The notes beneath the pieces were generated by a model. The model saw only the letters and a program-made list of their open reading frames with translations, had not been told where the DNA came from and did not search any database. A program made the translations under genes and the position numbers. Below are positions 1-6,388 of a stretch of DNA of 10,028 nt, in pieces. The stretch is from Gammaproteobacteria bacterium. GTDB taxonomy: Bacteria > Pseudomonadota > Gammaproteobacteria > Natronospirales > REEB76. Numbering within the stretch: position 1 is the first letter of the stretch; each line of letters begins with the position of its first letter. Location: NCBI GenBank assembly GCA_027317045.1, contig DAHVFI010000333.1:1-10028 (forward strand), written 5' to 3'.

Positions 1-392
1 CTCTGCGCGTGCGCAACCAGTGCCGCCGCCTCAGGGTCGTTACTGACCGCATGCAAAGCGGCAAATTTGCGGAGATAATCCAACGCCAGCGTATTCTGAG
101 GGCTGTCGAATCCAGGCACGAAGGCAATGACCCGGACTTTGTCCGCTGCCAGCTGCGAAGTCAGGTCCGCCAAAATGTTGCGTGGCCAGGGCCAGAGACC
201 GTGTTTTTGCAAAGCAGCGGCGTCAATACCCACCACCGCCACGTCGGCATTGGGCGGATGTTGCGGTACCAGCCACACCCCGGCCTCGTAGGCTGACTGC
301 TCCAACCCGCGGCCAAGTTGCAACACCGCGGCCGCTGCTACCAACAGCGTAACGCTGATGCCTGCTATCCACTTGACTCGGATACGCGTCAC
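1..392 (-). CDS. CHASE2-domain sensor protein, N-terminal part (cut by window edge)
   Basis: I translated the minus strand by hand. The frame opens after a stop at 459-461 and has no ATG, so the likely start is GTG at 392-390, preceded by an AGG. It gives MTRIRVKWIAG followed by one hydrophobic segment (about residues 8-24). A CHASE2-like extracytoplasmic domain then begins: an amphipathic LEQSAYEAG helix, the strand DVAVVGIDAAAL, the hallmark GLWPWPRNILADL, and a second strand VRVIAFVPGFDSPQ. The first 130 codons are in the window and the rest lies to the left. CHASE2 domains are extracytoplasmic sensors joined to adenylate cyclase, kinase or diguanylate cyclase output modules. The output module is not visible, so no enzymatic role can be assigned. 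The shorter minus-strand frame at 223-432 has an ATG but gives no recognisable protein. Confidence 0.8.
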   Translation of the reverse strand, partial: MTRIRVKWIAGISVTLLVAAAAVLQLGRGLEQSAYEAGVWLVPQHPPNADVAVVGIDAAALQKHGLWPWPRNILADLTSQLAADKVRVIAFVPGFDSPQNTLALDYLRKFAALHAVSNDPEAAALVAHAQ

Positions 393-689
393 GGTATGCC
401 TGCGTTGAATCCTGGGTAAGCGGATGCCCCATCCATCAGGATTCGGATGGCCAGCCCGCTACATATTATGCAAAATAGCTTAACCGAGATTAACTCTCCG
501 AGATACAGGCCGGGCACTGTTACTGAAATAATTTAAGCCCTTAAACCAAACGAATGACCAAAGACATGCGCAGAGCAGAACGGAACACCCGTGGATCCAA
601 GGTAATTGGCCCGCGTCAAGTATTCACAAAGTTGGTCCCGGATAAGCCGATACCGCCGAAAACGAAATCATAACCCAGGTTTCAATACA
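393..689. other. Intergenic region between the SRPBCC gene and the CHASE2 gene
   Basis: These 297 bases are noticeably more AT-rich in their left half (about 460-560) than the flanking genes, as expected for a promoter region. I see no coding frame with a recognisable product, no RNA gene and no convincing terminator hairpin after the SRPBCC stop at 690. The candidate CHASE2 promoter is the only element I can point to. Confidence 0.5.
465..493 (-). promoter_or_regulatory. Possible sigma-70 promoter for the CHASE2 gene
   Basis: On the minus strand a -35-like TTAATC (493-488, 3 of 6 matches to consensus) is followed 17 bases later by CATAAT (470-465, 5 of 6 matches). It lies about 73 bases before the proposed GTG start at 392. 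The -10 and the spacing are good and the -35 is weak. This is inferred from the sequence only. Confidence 0.35.
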
Positions 690-1133
690 TCAGATGCGTG
701 ATTCAGCACACTTCTTGAGCGCACGATTGAAAGCCGCAAACCCCCTGGTTACAGGCGCTTCAAACCGCCGCCATAAAAACGGCGTGAACAAGCCGCTAAA
801 TTCCCCGGTCTGACGCACCCGGGTATGCCCGCCGAACTTATATTCAAGAGTGAAGCTCTGTTCCGCATCGAGCAATCCCGGTATTCCAAAATGGTCCAAC
901 CAGCGAAAGGCGCGCGGCGGCGTGACTTGCAACACCACGGGTTTGAATATACGAGGTCTGCCATCGGCGGCCATCCGCATGACACGCAGATACGAACCGG
1001 GTACCGCCTGGCCTTCGATGTCCAGCAGGAATTTGCTCCATTGGGGATAGCTGGGAAAATCCATCAGCACCTGCCAGACCGATTCAGGGGGCGCGAGAAT
1101 ATCAATACTTGCTTTGATCGTGCGTTTCATCAT
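690..1133 (-). CDS. SRPBCC-fold (polyketide cyclase / lipid-transfer-like) protein
   Basis: A protein of 147 residues starting MMKRTIKASIDI. The N-terminus has the SRPBCC signature: a first strand, then APPESVWQVLMDFPSYPQW, then a D/E-rich strand with a glycine turn (VPGSYLRV). The middle has the usual strand pair ending in LEYKFGGHTRV, and the C-terminus has a long amphipathic helix (about 121-143). The length is normal for the family. SRPBCC proteins bind hydrophobic ligands in a deep cavity, and the ligand here is unknown. I chose the ATG at 1133 because it overlaps the stop of the upstream membrane-protein gene (ATG 1133-1131, TGA 1132-1130), which implies translational coupling. A second ATG at 1130 is equally possible, and the longer frame back to 1175 lies inside the upstream gene. 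It is the last gene of the putative operon with the sugar dehydrogenase. Confidence 0.85.
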   Translation of the reverse strand: MMKRTIKASIDILAPPESVWQVLMDFPSYPQWSKFLLDIEGQAVPGSYLRVMRMAADGRPRIFKPVVLQVTPPRAFRWLDHFGIPGLLDAEQSFTLEYKFGGHTRVRQTGEFSGLFTPFLWRRFEAPVTRGFAAFNRALKKCAESRI

Positions 1134-1564
1134 GGGCGAGTATCGGCTGCGCGCAGCAGCAAAGCACGCACCCAATCGCGCAAGTTGCGTCCGCTATTCG
1201 CCGCCAATAGCAAGGCAAGACCGGCGAACTTATCGAAGTTGCCACCTATTCCTACCAATGCCATGACCAGGATGGTAAGTAGCACCGGCAATCCTAAAGT
1301 AATCCACACCATCGGTGCCCGCGCCGAATAGCCTTGAGCATTGTCTTCTTCCACCCGGCGCGGCACTAAAGCGAACACCACGGCGGCGATCAGAGGTACA
1401 AACGCTGTCAGTATCAGCACCGCAAGATTCGCATGGCGGCTGGGGATCCAGAATAGTGCCTGAACGATTACCAGTGCCGTACCCATCAGGCCCAGCAGGG
1501 TTGCCACGAGCTGTAAGGTAACTGCGGAAACGCACCTGCGAGCGGAGCTAGCTGTGGCCCGCAT
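1130..1564 (-). CDS. Small integral membrane protein of unknown function (144 aa)
   Basis: I do not recognise the family. Three strongly hydrophobic segments are visible at about residues 13-37, 46-67 and 84-105. A short charged loop with RRVEEDNAQG lies between the second and third. The C-terminal tail is basic (RNLRDWVRALLLRA). The start ATG lies two bases after the TAG of the upstream gene (1569-1567) with no clear Shine-Dalgarno of its own, so it is probably translated by coupling. Its stop overlaps the next start. The tight packing says it is co-expressed with the other small membrane protein and the SRPBCC protein. Context suggests a role at the cytoplasmic membrane linked to the upstream PQQ-type dehydrogenase, but that is inference only. 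Confidence 0.8.
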   Translation of the reverse strand: MRATASSARRCVSAVTLQLVATLLGLMGTALVIVQALFWIPSRHANLAVLILTAFVPLIAAVVFALVPRRVEEDNAQGYSARAPMVWITLGLPVLLTILVMALVGIGGNFDKFAGLALLLAANSGRNLRDWVRALLLRAADTRP

Positions 1565-1566
1565 AA

Positions 1567-1941
1567 CTAACCGCGCAGATAGCCGACAATCATAAGCGTC
1601 AGCGCGACTACGGCGAAACCCGCATGCAGACTCACCACCAGCCCAGGCACCGCCTGGCGGCCGGCGCGGAAACCGAACAACAGCAGACCGCCGGTGGCGG
1701 TGAGCATCAGCACCACCGCGGCGGCATTCAACGGGATGTTGTGGGGGAAATGCAGGTCATGGATCACCAACAGCACGATGAGCAGGATACCTGCAACGCC
1801 GTGCAAGCCGCTTACCGGCAGCGGCACTTGGCGTGCGCGCATCCCCAAGGTCGCGAGCGTCACTCCGGCGAGCATTACTAAAATCATCAGAATCAACAGC
1901 GCCAGCAGCATGCGGGTTTGCCCGTCGGAAGGGACACCCAT
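1567..1941 (-). CDS. Small histidine-containing four-helix membrane protein (124 aa), function unknown
   Basis: Four hydrophobic segments are visible, at about residues 11-33, 44-61, 70-91 and 98-121. Histidines sit at the start of the second segment (H47, in LHGVAG) and of the fourth (H106, in LHAGF), with three more near the end of the second (H61, H64, H67, in IHDLHFPH). Paired membrane histidines occur in b-type cytochromes, so heme or quinone chemistry is possible, but I cannot assign a family. The ATG at 1941 is supported by GTGAGG (1957-1952) with 10 bases of spacing. An internal ATG at residue 11 is an alternative. The gene starts 32 bases after the dehydrogenase stop and is followed after two bases by the next membrane protein. 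Confidence 0.8.
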   Translation of the reverse strand: MGVPSDGQTRMLLALLILMILVMLAGVTLATLGMRARQVPLPVSGLHGVAGILLIVLLVIHDLHFPHNIPLNAAAVVLMLTATGGLLLFGFRAGRQAVPGLVVSLHAGFAVVALTLMIVGYLRG

Positions 1942-1973
1942 GATAACGACACCTCACGGTCTTGCAAGCAGAC

Positions 1974-3257
1974 TCAGGAATTGCCGGCGTAGATCACGCG
2001 CCAGATTCGTCCCTGCTGGGAATCACCGATATACAGTGCACCGTTCGGCCCCTGGGCGAGGCCCATGGGCCGGAAGCGTGCCTGGCCCGGCGAATAAATG
2101 GGTTTTTCACCGGAAAATCCTTGTGCAAATACCTGATACTCGCCGAAGGGCCGGAGCCCGTCGAAGGGCACGAACACCACTTTGTAGCCCGCCTGAGGCA
2201 GCGGTGCCCGGTTCCAGGAACCGTGGAAACTGATGAATGCACCATCGCGATAGTGCGCCGGAAACAGCTTACCGGTATAGAACAGCACTGCCTCCGGGGC
2301 CCAGTGGCCCGGAAACGCCAAAATGGGTTGGCCATAGTCGGCACAATCGCCGGTTTTTTTGCCGTTGCCGCCGTATTCAGGCGCCTGTACTTTCTTGTGT
2401 TGCAGCTCGTCGTAATAGCAGTAGGGCCAGCCGAAATTATCGCCCTGACGAATCAGGAAAAACTCCTCCGCCGGCAACTCAGCGCTCTGCTGCGCGCTGT
2501 AAAATCTCGGCCAATTGTCGTAAAGCTGGTCACGGCCCATTTGCACCGCATACAGGGCACCGACCTGTGCATTCCAGGTAATGGCGACCGCATTGCGGAT
2601 ACCGGTGGCGTAACGCCTGCCATCCCTGCCGAACACCTGGTTGAGTTTGTCAGCGTCAAATTCCCAAATACCGCCGTGCTGTGCCAACAAAGGGCATGGA
2701 TTGATGCCCGGTGAACCGCGCACCCGGTCCTCACGCTGACAGGCGTTGGAAGGCGCGCCCACATTCACAAATACATGTCCGTTATTGTCGAAGGCCATGG
2801 TCTTGGCCGAATGCTCGTGTTGTTCAGGAAAGCCGCTGACCACCACCTGTGGAGATAGCTGCGGCAGGAGTTCGCCGGGCAATAATTTATAACGCACAAC
2901 TTCGGTATTACTGGCGAAGTATAGATAGCCATCGTGGATACCGATGCCGGCGCCGCCCGTCTCACCGAAATATTTGACGGTATCGGCATGGCCATCGCCG
3001 GTGGTATCACGCAAGGCCACAATACCGCCGCCGTGATGCGGCGATTGCAGCGCGACATACACATCGCCGTTGTTGTTGACCGCCATATGACGGGCAACAC
3101 CGAGGTCATCGGCGAATACCGTGGCACAGAACCCCGCCGGCAACGTGATGCCGCCGTTGTGCGAATCGCAATGCGGCGCGTTTGCAGCCCTCACCGGTGG
3201 GATCGTGAGCGCCACCAACGGCAGAATTGCAAACAAGGCAATCGGCACTGTGCGCAT
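1974..3257 (-). CDS. Exported PQQ-dependent sugar dehydrogenase (L-sorbosone dehydrogenase / GSDH-like)
   Basis: A 427-residue protein with a signal peptide (MRTVPIALFAILPLVAL..., probable cleavage after VRA near residue 24). The mature part is a beta-propeller of the soluble glucose/sorbosone dehydrogenase type. Features seen: the entry motif LPAGFCATVFADDLG (39-53), blade repeats such as MAVNNNGDVYVAL (58-70), an acidic turn DTTGDGHAD typical of the family (84-92), the EHSAKTMAFDNNGHVFVNVG segment with a candidate active-site histidine H149, GDNFGWPYCYYD (272-283), HGSWNR (345-350) and a last blade ending GRIWRVIY. Several cysteines (30, 44, 173, 188, 280, 305) fit disulfides outside the cytoplasm. 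The family oxidises sugars or aldoses with PQQ in the periplasm. The substrate here is unknown. The start at 3257 is chosen because GGGAGA lies seven bases upstream and the signal peptide begins there. Longer starts back to 3320 would place about 21 residues before the signal peptide. Confidence 0.9.
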   Translation of the reverse strand: MRTVPIALFAILPLVALTIPPVRAANAPHCDSHNGGITLPAGFCATVFADDLGVARHMAVNNNGDVYVALQSPHHGGGIVALRDTTGDGHADTVKYFGETGGAGIGIHDGYLYFASNTEVVRYKLLPGELLPQLSPQVVVSGFPEQHEHSAKTMAFDNNGHVFVNVGAPSNACQREDRVRGSPGINPCPLLAQHGGIWEFDADKLNQVFGRDGRRYATGIRNAVAITWNAQVGALYAVQMGRDQLYDNWPRFYSAQQSAELPAEEFFLIRQGDNFGWPYCYYDELQHKKVQAPEYGGNGKKTGDCADYGQPILAFPGHWAPEAVLFYTGKLFPAHYRDGAFISFHGSWNRAPLPQAGYKVVFVPFDGLRPFGEYQVFAQGFSGEKPIYSPGQARFRPMGLAQGPNGALYIGDSQQGRIWRVIYAGNS

Positions 3258-3263
3258 GATGCA

Positions 3264-3269
3264 TCTCCC
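3264..3269 (-). promoter_or_regulatory. Ribosome-binding site that fixes the dehydrogenase start
   Basis: GGGAGA on the minus strand, with ATGCATC between it and the ATG at 3257. It supports the signal-peptide start over the in-frame upstream starts at 3302 and 3320. Confidence 0.7.
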
Positions 3270-3327
3270 GCGGAAGGCGCCCGGTACCTGAGATAACTTC
3301 ATGGGGGCGAGGTTCTCCACCGGAGCC

Positions 3328-3918
3328 TTACTGGATGGTGAACGGCGACAGTGTGGAAATGTAAACGCTGGGGGCCAGCTGACCCGACGTGGGGATACCT
3401 GTTGGCATGCACAGGGTGCTCGCGGATGAGGTTGACGAGCTGGCAGAACCGCTGCCGTTGGTACAGGTCAGCCCGGCAATCACTTCATAAGCGCCGCTAG
3501 GTACCGGTTGCTTGTTATCGTCGGTCTGATTCCAGGTGACGGTGAAAGTCTGGGTCTGTCCCGCCGCGATGGTAAGGCTGGTGGTGCTTTGGGAAAACGA
3601 CTGCCCCAGCGCCCAGGTCCATACTTCCGTGGCGGTGCCGCTGTGCAGCACTGCAAAATTAGATTGCTGCGAAGTATTGAATGCCAGGGTCTGACTCGAG
3701 CTACTGCGGTTGCGCACGCTCAATACGAATTGGATGGTTTCCCCAGACGAAAAAGTGCTCGAGAGGACGCCATTAGCATCCTCAACCGCGAGGGTAGTGA
3801 CAAATACGGGTCCGTTCGGCCCGATACCGTTGCTGGAGCTGCTTTGACACTGGGTGGCGCCCAATAACAGTGCGGCGCACACGGCAACCCCTGCTATATG
3901 TATGACTCGCGTGAGCAT
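3328..3918 (-). CDS. Secreted or lipid-anchored BsuPI-domain protein (putative proteinase-inhibitor fold)
   Basis: A 196-residue protein from the ATG at 3918. The N-terminus is a signal sequence (about residues 1-23) ending in LLLGATQC, then a Ser/Asn/Gly-rich linker. C24 could be lipidated, but glutamine at -1 departs from the usual small residue. Residues 38-150 match the BsuPI (intracellular proteinase inhibitor-like) pattern in order: VRNRSSSSQTLAF, the FAVLHSGTATEVWTWALG core, FSQSTTSLTIAAGQTQTFTVTW, then PSGAYEVIAGL. A Ser/Thr-rich insert (about 155-169) is flanked by C152 and C170, a possible disulfide loop. The start at 3918 has AGGA nine bases upstream and lies downstream of a perfect TATAAT. 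A TTG start at 3951 would begin directly next to that -10 box and is less likely. It is the first gene of the putative dehydrogenase operon, 70 bases before the dehydrogenase. Its target is unknown. Confidence 0.8.
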   Translation of the reverse strand: MLTRVIHIAGVAVCAALLLGATQCQSSSSNGIGPNGPVFVTTLAVEDANGVLSSTFSSGETIQFVLSVRNRSSSSQTLAFNTSQQSNFAVLHSGTATEVWTWALGQSFSQSTTSLTIAAGQTQTFTVTWNQTDDNKQPVPSGAYEVIAGLTCTNGSGSASSSTSSASTLCMPTGIPTSGQLAPSVYISTLSPFTIQ

Positions 3919-3951
3919 AGAGCGCATTCCTGTCCACCGTTCGGCTCCCAA

Positions 3952-3957
3952 ATTATA
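3952..3957 (-). promoter_or_regulatory. Perfect -10 hexamer, probable promoter of the BsuPI-dehydrogenase operon
   Basis: TATAAT on the minus strand, about 34 bases before the chosen ATG at 3918, giving a short leader containing the AGGA ribosome-binding site. No good -35 sits at 16-18 bases (the 17-base position reads ATCTTT), so it may depend on an activator. It lies in the 152-base divergent region shared with the antiporter gene. Confidence 0.5.
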
Positions 3958-3982
3958 GCCCTGCCTGTGTTATTAAAGATTG

Positions 3983-4012
3983 ATCTGAGAAAACCACAAT
4001 ATACGCTCAGAT
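3983..4012. repeat. 7-base inverted repeat in the divergent promoter region
   Basis: ATCTGAG at 3983-3989 and CTCAGAT at 4006-4012 form perfect inverted arms with a 16-base AT-rich spacer, centres 23 bases apart (about two helical turns). It lies between the divergent starts at 3918 and 4071. It could be an operator for a dimeric regulator or a chance match, since 7-base arms in a region this size are not rare. Confidence 0.3.
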
Positions 4013-4070
4013 TAGCAAGCATCTCCGCTCATTCCGGTAAGATTGAGGTGCTTGGGGAGACGCGCACGCC

Positions 4071-6089
4071 ATGGAACACACCACACTTCGCTCGATTCTG
4101 ATTCTGCTGGCCGTGGCCGTACTCATAGTTGCGGCGCTCAAGCGCGTGAAACTGCCTGCCATCATCGCGTATCTGGCCACCGGCTTTCTGGTGGGGCCTC
4201 ACGTCCTCGGCTGGATAGCCGACTCCGCGGATACCCGCAGCCTGGCGGAATTCGGGGTGGTGTTTCTGCTGTTCACCCTGGGACTGGAATTCTCGCTGCC
4301 GCGACTCATCGTCATGCGCAAGGCAGTGTTCGTGCTGGGCGGATTGCAGGTTCTGCTCACCACCGCCGGCACGGCGCTCGCTGCCTGGCTGCTGGGCGCG
4401 AAGGCGCCGGTGGCGATCGTGATCGGCGGCGCCTTCGCCATGTCCTCCACCGCCATCGTGGTAAAACAGCTGGCGGAACAGAACGAACTCAATCTGCAGC
4501 ACGGACGGCTATCCATTGCGGTGCTGCTGTTCCAGGATCTGGCGGTCATCCCCTTCCTAATCCTGATCCCGGGACTTGCCCATGGCATCGGTACCGAGTT
4601 CGCTGCCGAATTGTTATGGACCTTCGTCAAGGGCGCGCTGGCGGTGATCGTCATCCTGGCCTTCGGCCGGTGGCTGCTCCGACCGCTGTTCCACCAGATC
4701 GCCACCACCCGTTCCGCGGAATTGTTCACCCTGGCGGTGTTGCTGTTCACGCTCGCGGCTGCCTGGAGCACTGCGGCGCTCGGCCTGTCGCTGGCGTTGG
4801 GCGCTTTTCTGGCCGGCATGATGCTGGCCGAGACCGAGTATCGCCATCAGGTGGAAGCCGATATCCGGCCGTTCCGGGACATCCTGCTGGGATTGTTTTT
4901 CGTCACGGTCGGCATGCTGCTCAATCCGCATACCGTGCTGCGTCATTGGTGGCTGCTGATCGTGAGTGTCATGGCACTGATGCTGTTCAAGACCGTATTG
5001 GTGGCGCTACTCGCGCGGCTGCTGGGTGGCGATCGCGCCACTGCGCTGCGTACCGGTATGGCACTCAACCAAGGGGGCGAATTCGGCTTCGCATTGCTGG
5101 CCCTGGGCCTTGCACAAGCGGCGATCCGCGCGCCGCTGGCGGAATTCGGCTTGGCAGTGATTGTGCTGAGCATGCTGGTAAGCCCATTCTGCCTGCGCTA
5201 CAGCGGTGTGCTGGCCGCGCGCCTGTTTCCACTGGACGAATCCGCGGCGGAACACGACCGCTTGCAGCACGATATCGGGCGGCAGCAGCTGCATCTTGAA
5301 AACCACGTGGTGATCGTCGGCTACGGACGTGTCGGTCAGAACGTGGCGCGTTTCCTGGAACCCGAGGGCTTCGAGTTCGTGGCCCTGGACCTGGATCCGG
5401 TGCGCGTCAAACACGCACGCGAAGCCGGCGACCCGGTGTATTACGGCGATGGCACCAACCCCGTGGTGCTCAAGGCCGCGGGCGTGGAACGCGCCCGCGC
5501 CGTGGTGATCACGTATTTCAGGATTCCGGTGGCGCTCAGGATTCTGGAACAGGTCAAAAAGCTGCGCCCGGATATGCCGGTGCTGGTCCGCACCCGCGAC
5601 GACGTGGACCTGGACAAACTGATGCAAGCCGGCGCCACCGAGGTGATTCCCGAGACCATGGAATCAAGTCTCATGGTGGCCTCACACCTGCTGCACCTGC
5701 TGGGCATGCCCATGGGGAAAATTCTGCGCAAGGTGCAGGAAGTGCGCGGCCACCGCTACAGCCTGTTGCGCAGCGTGTTCCGCGGCCAGGATGCCTTGCC
5801 GATCGATCCCAGCCATGCCTTCCGCGAACAACTTTATACGGTGACGCTCACCGCTGGCGCCCGCGCCATCGGCAAAAGCATCGGCGAACTGAATCTCAAA
5901 GCCGCGAAAGTGGTGGTGACGGCCCTGCGCCGCGAAGGCGTGGTAGGCCGGCAACCGCCCACGGATACGGTTCTCAAGGAAGACGACGTCTTGGTACTCT
6001 GGGGGACGCCGGAAGACCTGGAAAATGGCGAACAAATCCTGCTGGGTGGAGCACGCTCCAAAGCCCATCGATTGAAAGAAACAGCATGA
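4071..6089 (+). CDS. CPA2-family (Kef-type) monovalent cation:proton antiporter with TrkA-N and TrkA-C domains
   Basis: A 672-residue protein. The membrane part (about 1-385) has roughly a dozen hydrophobic segments with CPA2 landmarks: LPAIIAYLATGFLVGPHVLG (28-47), LGLEFSL (70-76), AMSSTAIVVKQLAE (123-136), the FQDLAVIP motif with Q155/D156, PFRDILLGLFFVTVGM (267-282) and LNQGGEFGFALLALG (332-346). A TrkA-N/RCK NAD-binding domain follows (about 411-530), with GYGRVG at 417-422 and acidic residues after the second strand (D440, D442). A TrkA-C domain (about 585-655) closes the protein, with IGKSIGELNL and EDDVLVLWG. The family exchanges K+ or Na+ for H+ across the inner membrane, gated by nucleotide and, in KefB/KefC, by glutathione adducts. 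KefB/KefC proper lack the TrkA-C domain, so I give no gene symbol. GGGGAGA lies 10 bases before the ATG. Its stop overlaps the start of the purT remnant as ATGA. Confidence 0.92.
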   Translation: MEHTTLRSILILLAVAVLIVAALKRVKLPAIIAYLATGFLVGPHVLGWIADSADTRSLAEFGVVFLLFTLGLEFSLPRLIVMRKAVFVLGGLQVLLTTAGTALAAWLLGAKAPVAIVIGGAFAMSSTAIVVKQLAEQNELNLQHGRLSIAVLLFQDLAVIPFLILIPGLAHGIGTEFAAELLWTFVKGALAVIVILAFGRWLLRPLFHQIATTRSAELFTLAVLLFTLAAAWSTAALGLSLALGAFLAGMMLAETEYRHQVEADIRPFRDILLGLFFVTVGMLLNPHTVLRHWWLLIVSVMALMLFKTVLVALLARLLGGDRATALRTGMALNQGGEFGFALLALGLAQAAIRAPLAEFGLAVIVLSMLVSPFCLRYSGVLAARLFPLDESAAEHDRLQHDIGRQQLHLENHVVIVGYGRVGQNVARFLEPEGFEFVALDLDPVRVKHAREAGDPVYYGDGTNPVVLKAAGVERARAVVITYFRIPVALRILEQVKKLRPDMPVLVRTRDDVDLDKLMQAGATEVIPETMESSLMVASHLLHLLGMPMGKILRKVQEVRGHRYSLLRSVFRGQDALPIDPSHAFREQLYTVTLTAGARAIGKSIGELNLKAAKVVVTALRREGVVGRQPPTDTVLKEDDVLVLWGTPEDLENGEQILLGGARSKAHRLKETA

Positions 6090-6379
6090 TCAAAATCGGG
6101 ACCCGCTCAGCGCCAACGCCACCCGTCTGCTGTTGCTGGGCTCTGGAGAACTCGTCAAGGCAGTCACCATCGAGGCACAGCGTTTCGGGGCGGGAAGTCC
6201 TCGCTGCGGACCGCTGTGCGCATGCGCCGGCCATGCAGGTGGCGCACCGCTCGCATGTCATCAACATGCTGGACGGTACGGAAGTGCGGCGCGTGGTGGA
6301 ACTGGGAAAACCCCATGACATCGTGCCGGAACACGAAATGGTCGCGACCGGAACCACCGCGATCGGTCCTCATCCATAA
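6086..6379 (+). pseudogene. purT: Decayed N-terminal fragment of purT (formate-dependent GAR transformylase)
   Basis: PurT adds formate to glycinamide ribonucleotide in purine synthesis and is normally about 390 residues. Here only about 97 codons remain. Reading the frames together recovers the family N-terminus: MIKIGT in frame 1, then ATRLLLLGSGELVKAVTIEA in frame 2, then back in frame 1 APAMQVAHRSHVINMLDG and KPHDIVPE. A missing C near 6101-6105 and an extra G near 6191-6194 account for the two shifts and cancel, so a 97-codon frame still runs from ATG 6086 to TAA 6379. The region between them is garbled in that frame. Substitutions at family-conserved positions (GELVKAV for GELGKEV, IVPEHEMVAT for IVPEIEAIAT) also suggest relaxed selection. 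The ATP-grasp catalytic domain is absent. The ATG overlaps the antiporter stop and the TAA overlaps the yajQ ribosome-binding site. The translated product, if any, cannot be a working PurT. Confidence 0.85.
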
Positions 6380-6383
6380 GGAG
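6378..6383 (+). promoter_or_regulatory. Strong Shine-Dalgarno of yajQ, overlapping the purT-remnant stop
   Basis: AAGGAG at 6378-6383, five bases before the yajQ ATG at 6389. Its first two bases are the last two of the remnant's TAA (6377-6379). Ribosomes finishing the remnant frame would therefore terminate at the yajQ initiation site, so coupling is possible. Confidence 0.75.
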
Positions 6384-6388
6384 CAAAT

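Noticed and set aside
2141..2175. A repeat-like GC-rich stretch resembling the dispersed TTCGAC...GGCTC repeats seen in some bacterial genomes
   Set aside because: It encodes the normal family segment VPFDGLRPFGEY of the dehydrogenase in frame, and I see no second copy in the window.
1962..2714. A 250-codon plus-strand open frame antisense to the sugar dehydrogenase
   Set aside because: The dehydrogenase on the other strand has a signal peptide, motifs and a ribosome-binding site. The antisense product resembles no protein family I know and has no good start site.
3318..3320. An upstream in-frame start giving a 448-residue dehydrogenase
   Set aside because: It would put 21 mostly hydrophilic residues before the signal peptide and lacks the ribosome-binding site found before the start at 3257.
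3300..3327. A CTCC-GGT-GGAG hairpin between the BsuPI gene and the dehydrogenase gene
   Set aside because: Four base pairs with a three-base loop and no T run. It does not argue against co-transcription.
4043..5299. A 418-codon open frame on the plus strand overlapping the antiporter gene
   Set aside because: It is the +1-shifted shadow of the antiporter. Its product is rich in Arg, Gly, Ala and His, has no domain logic, and starts before the antiporter ribosome-binding site.
6133..6318. A 61-codon plus-strand frame read as a separate small gene
   Set aside because: Its first half is the frame-2 section of the purT remnant (LGSGELVKAV) and its second half is a shifted reading of the frame-1 section, so it is part of the pseudogene.
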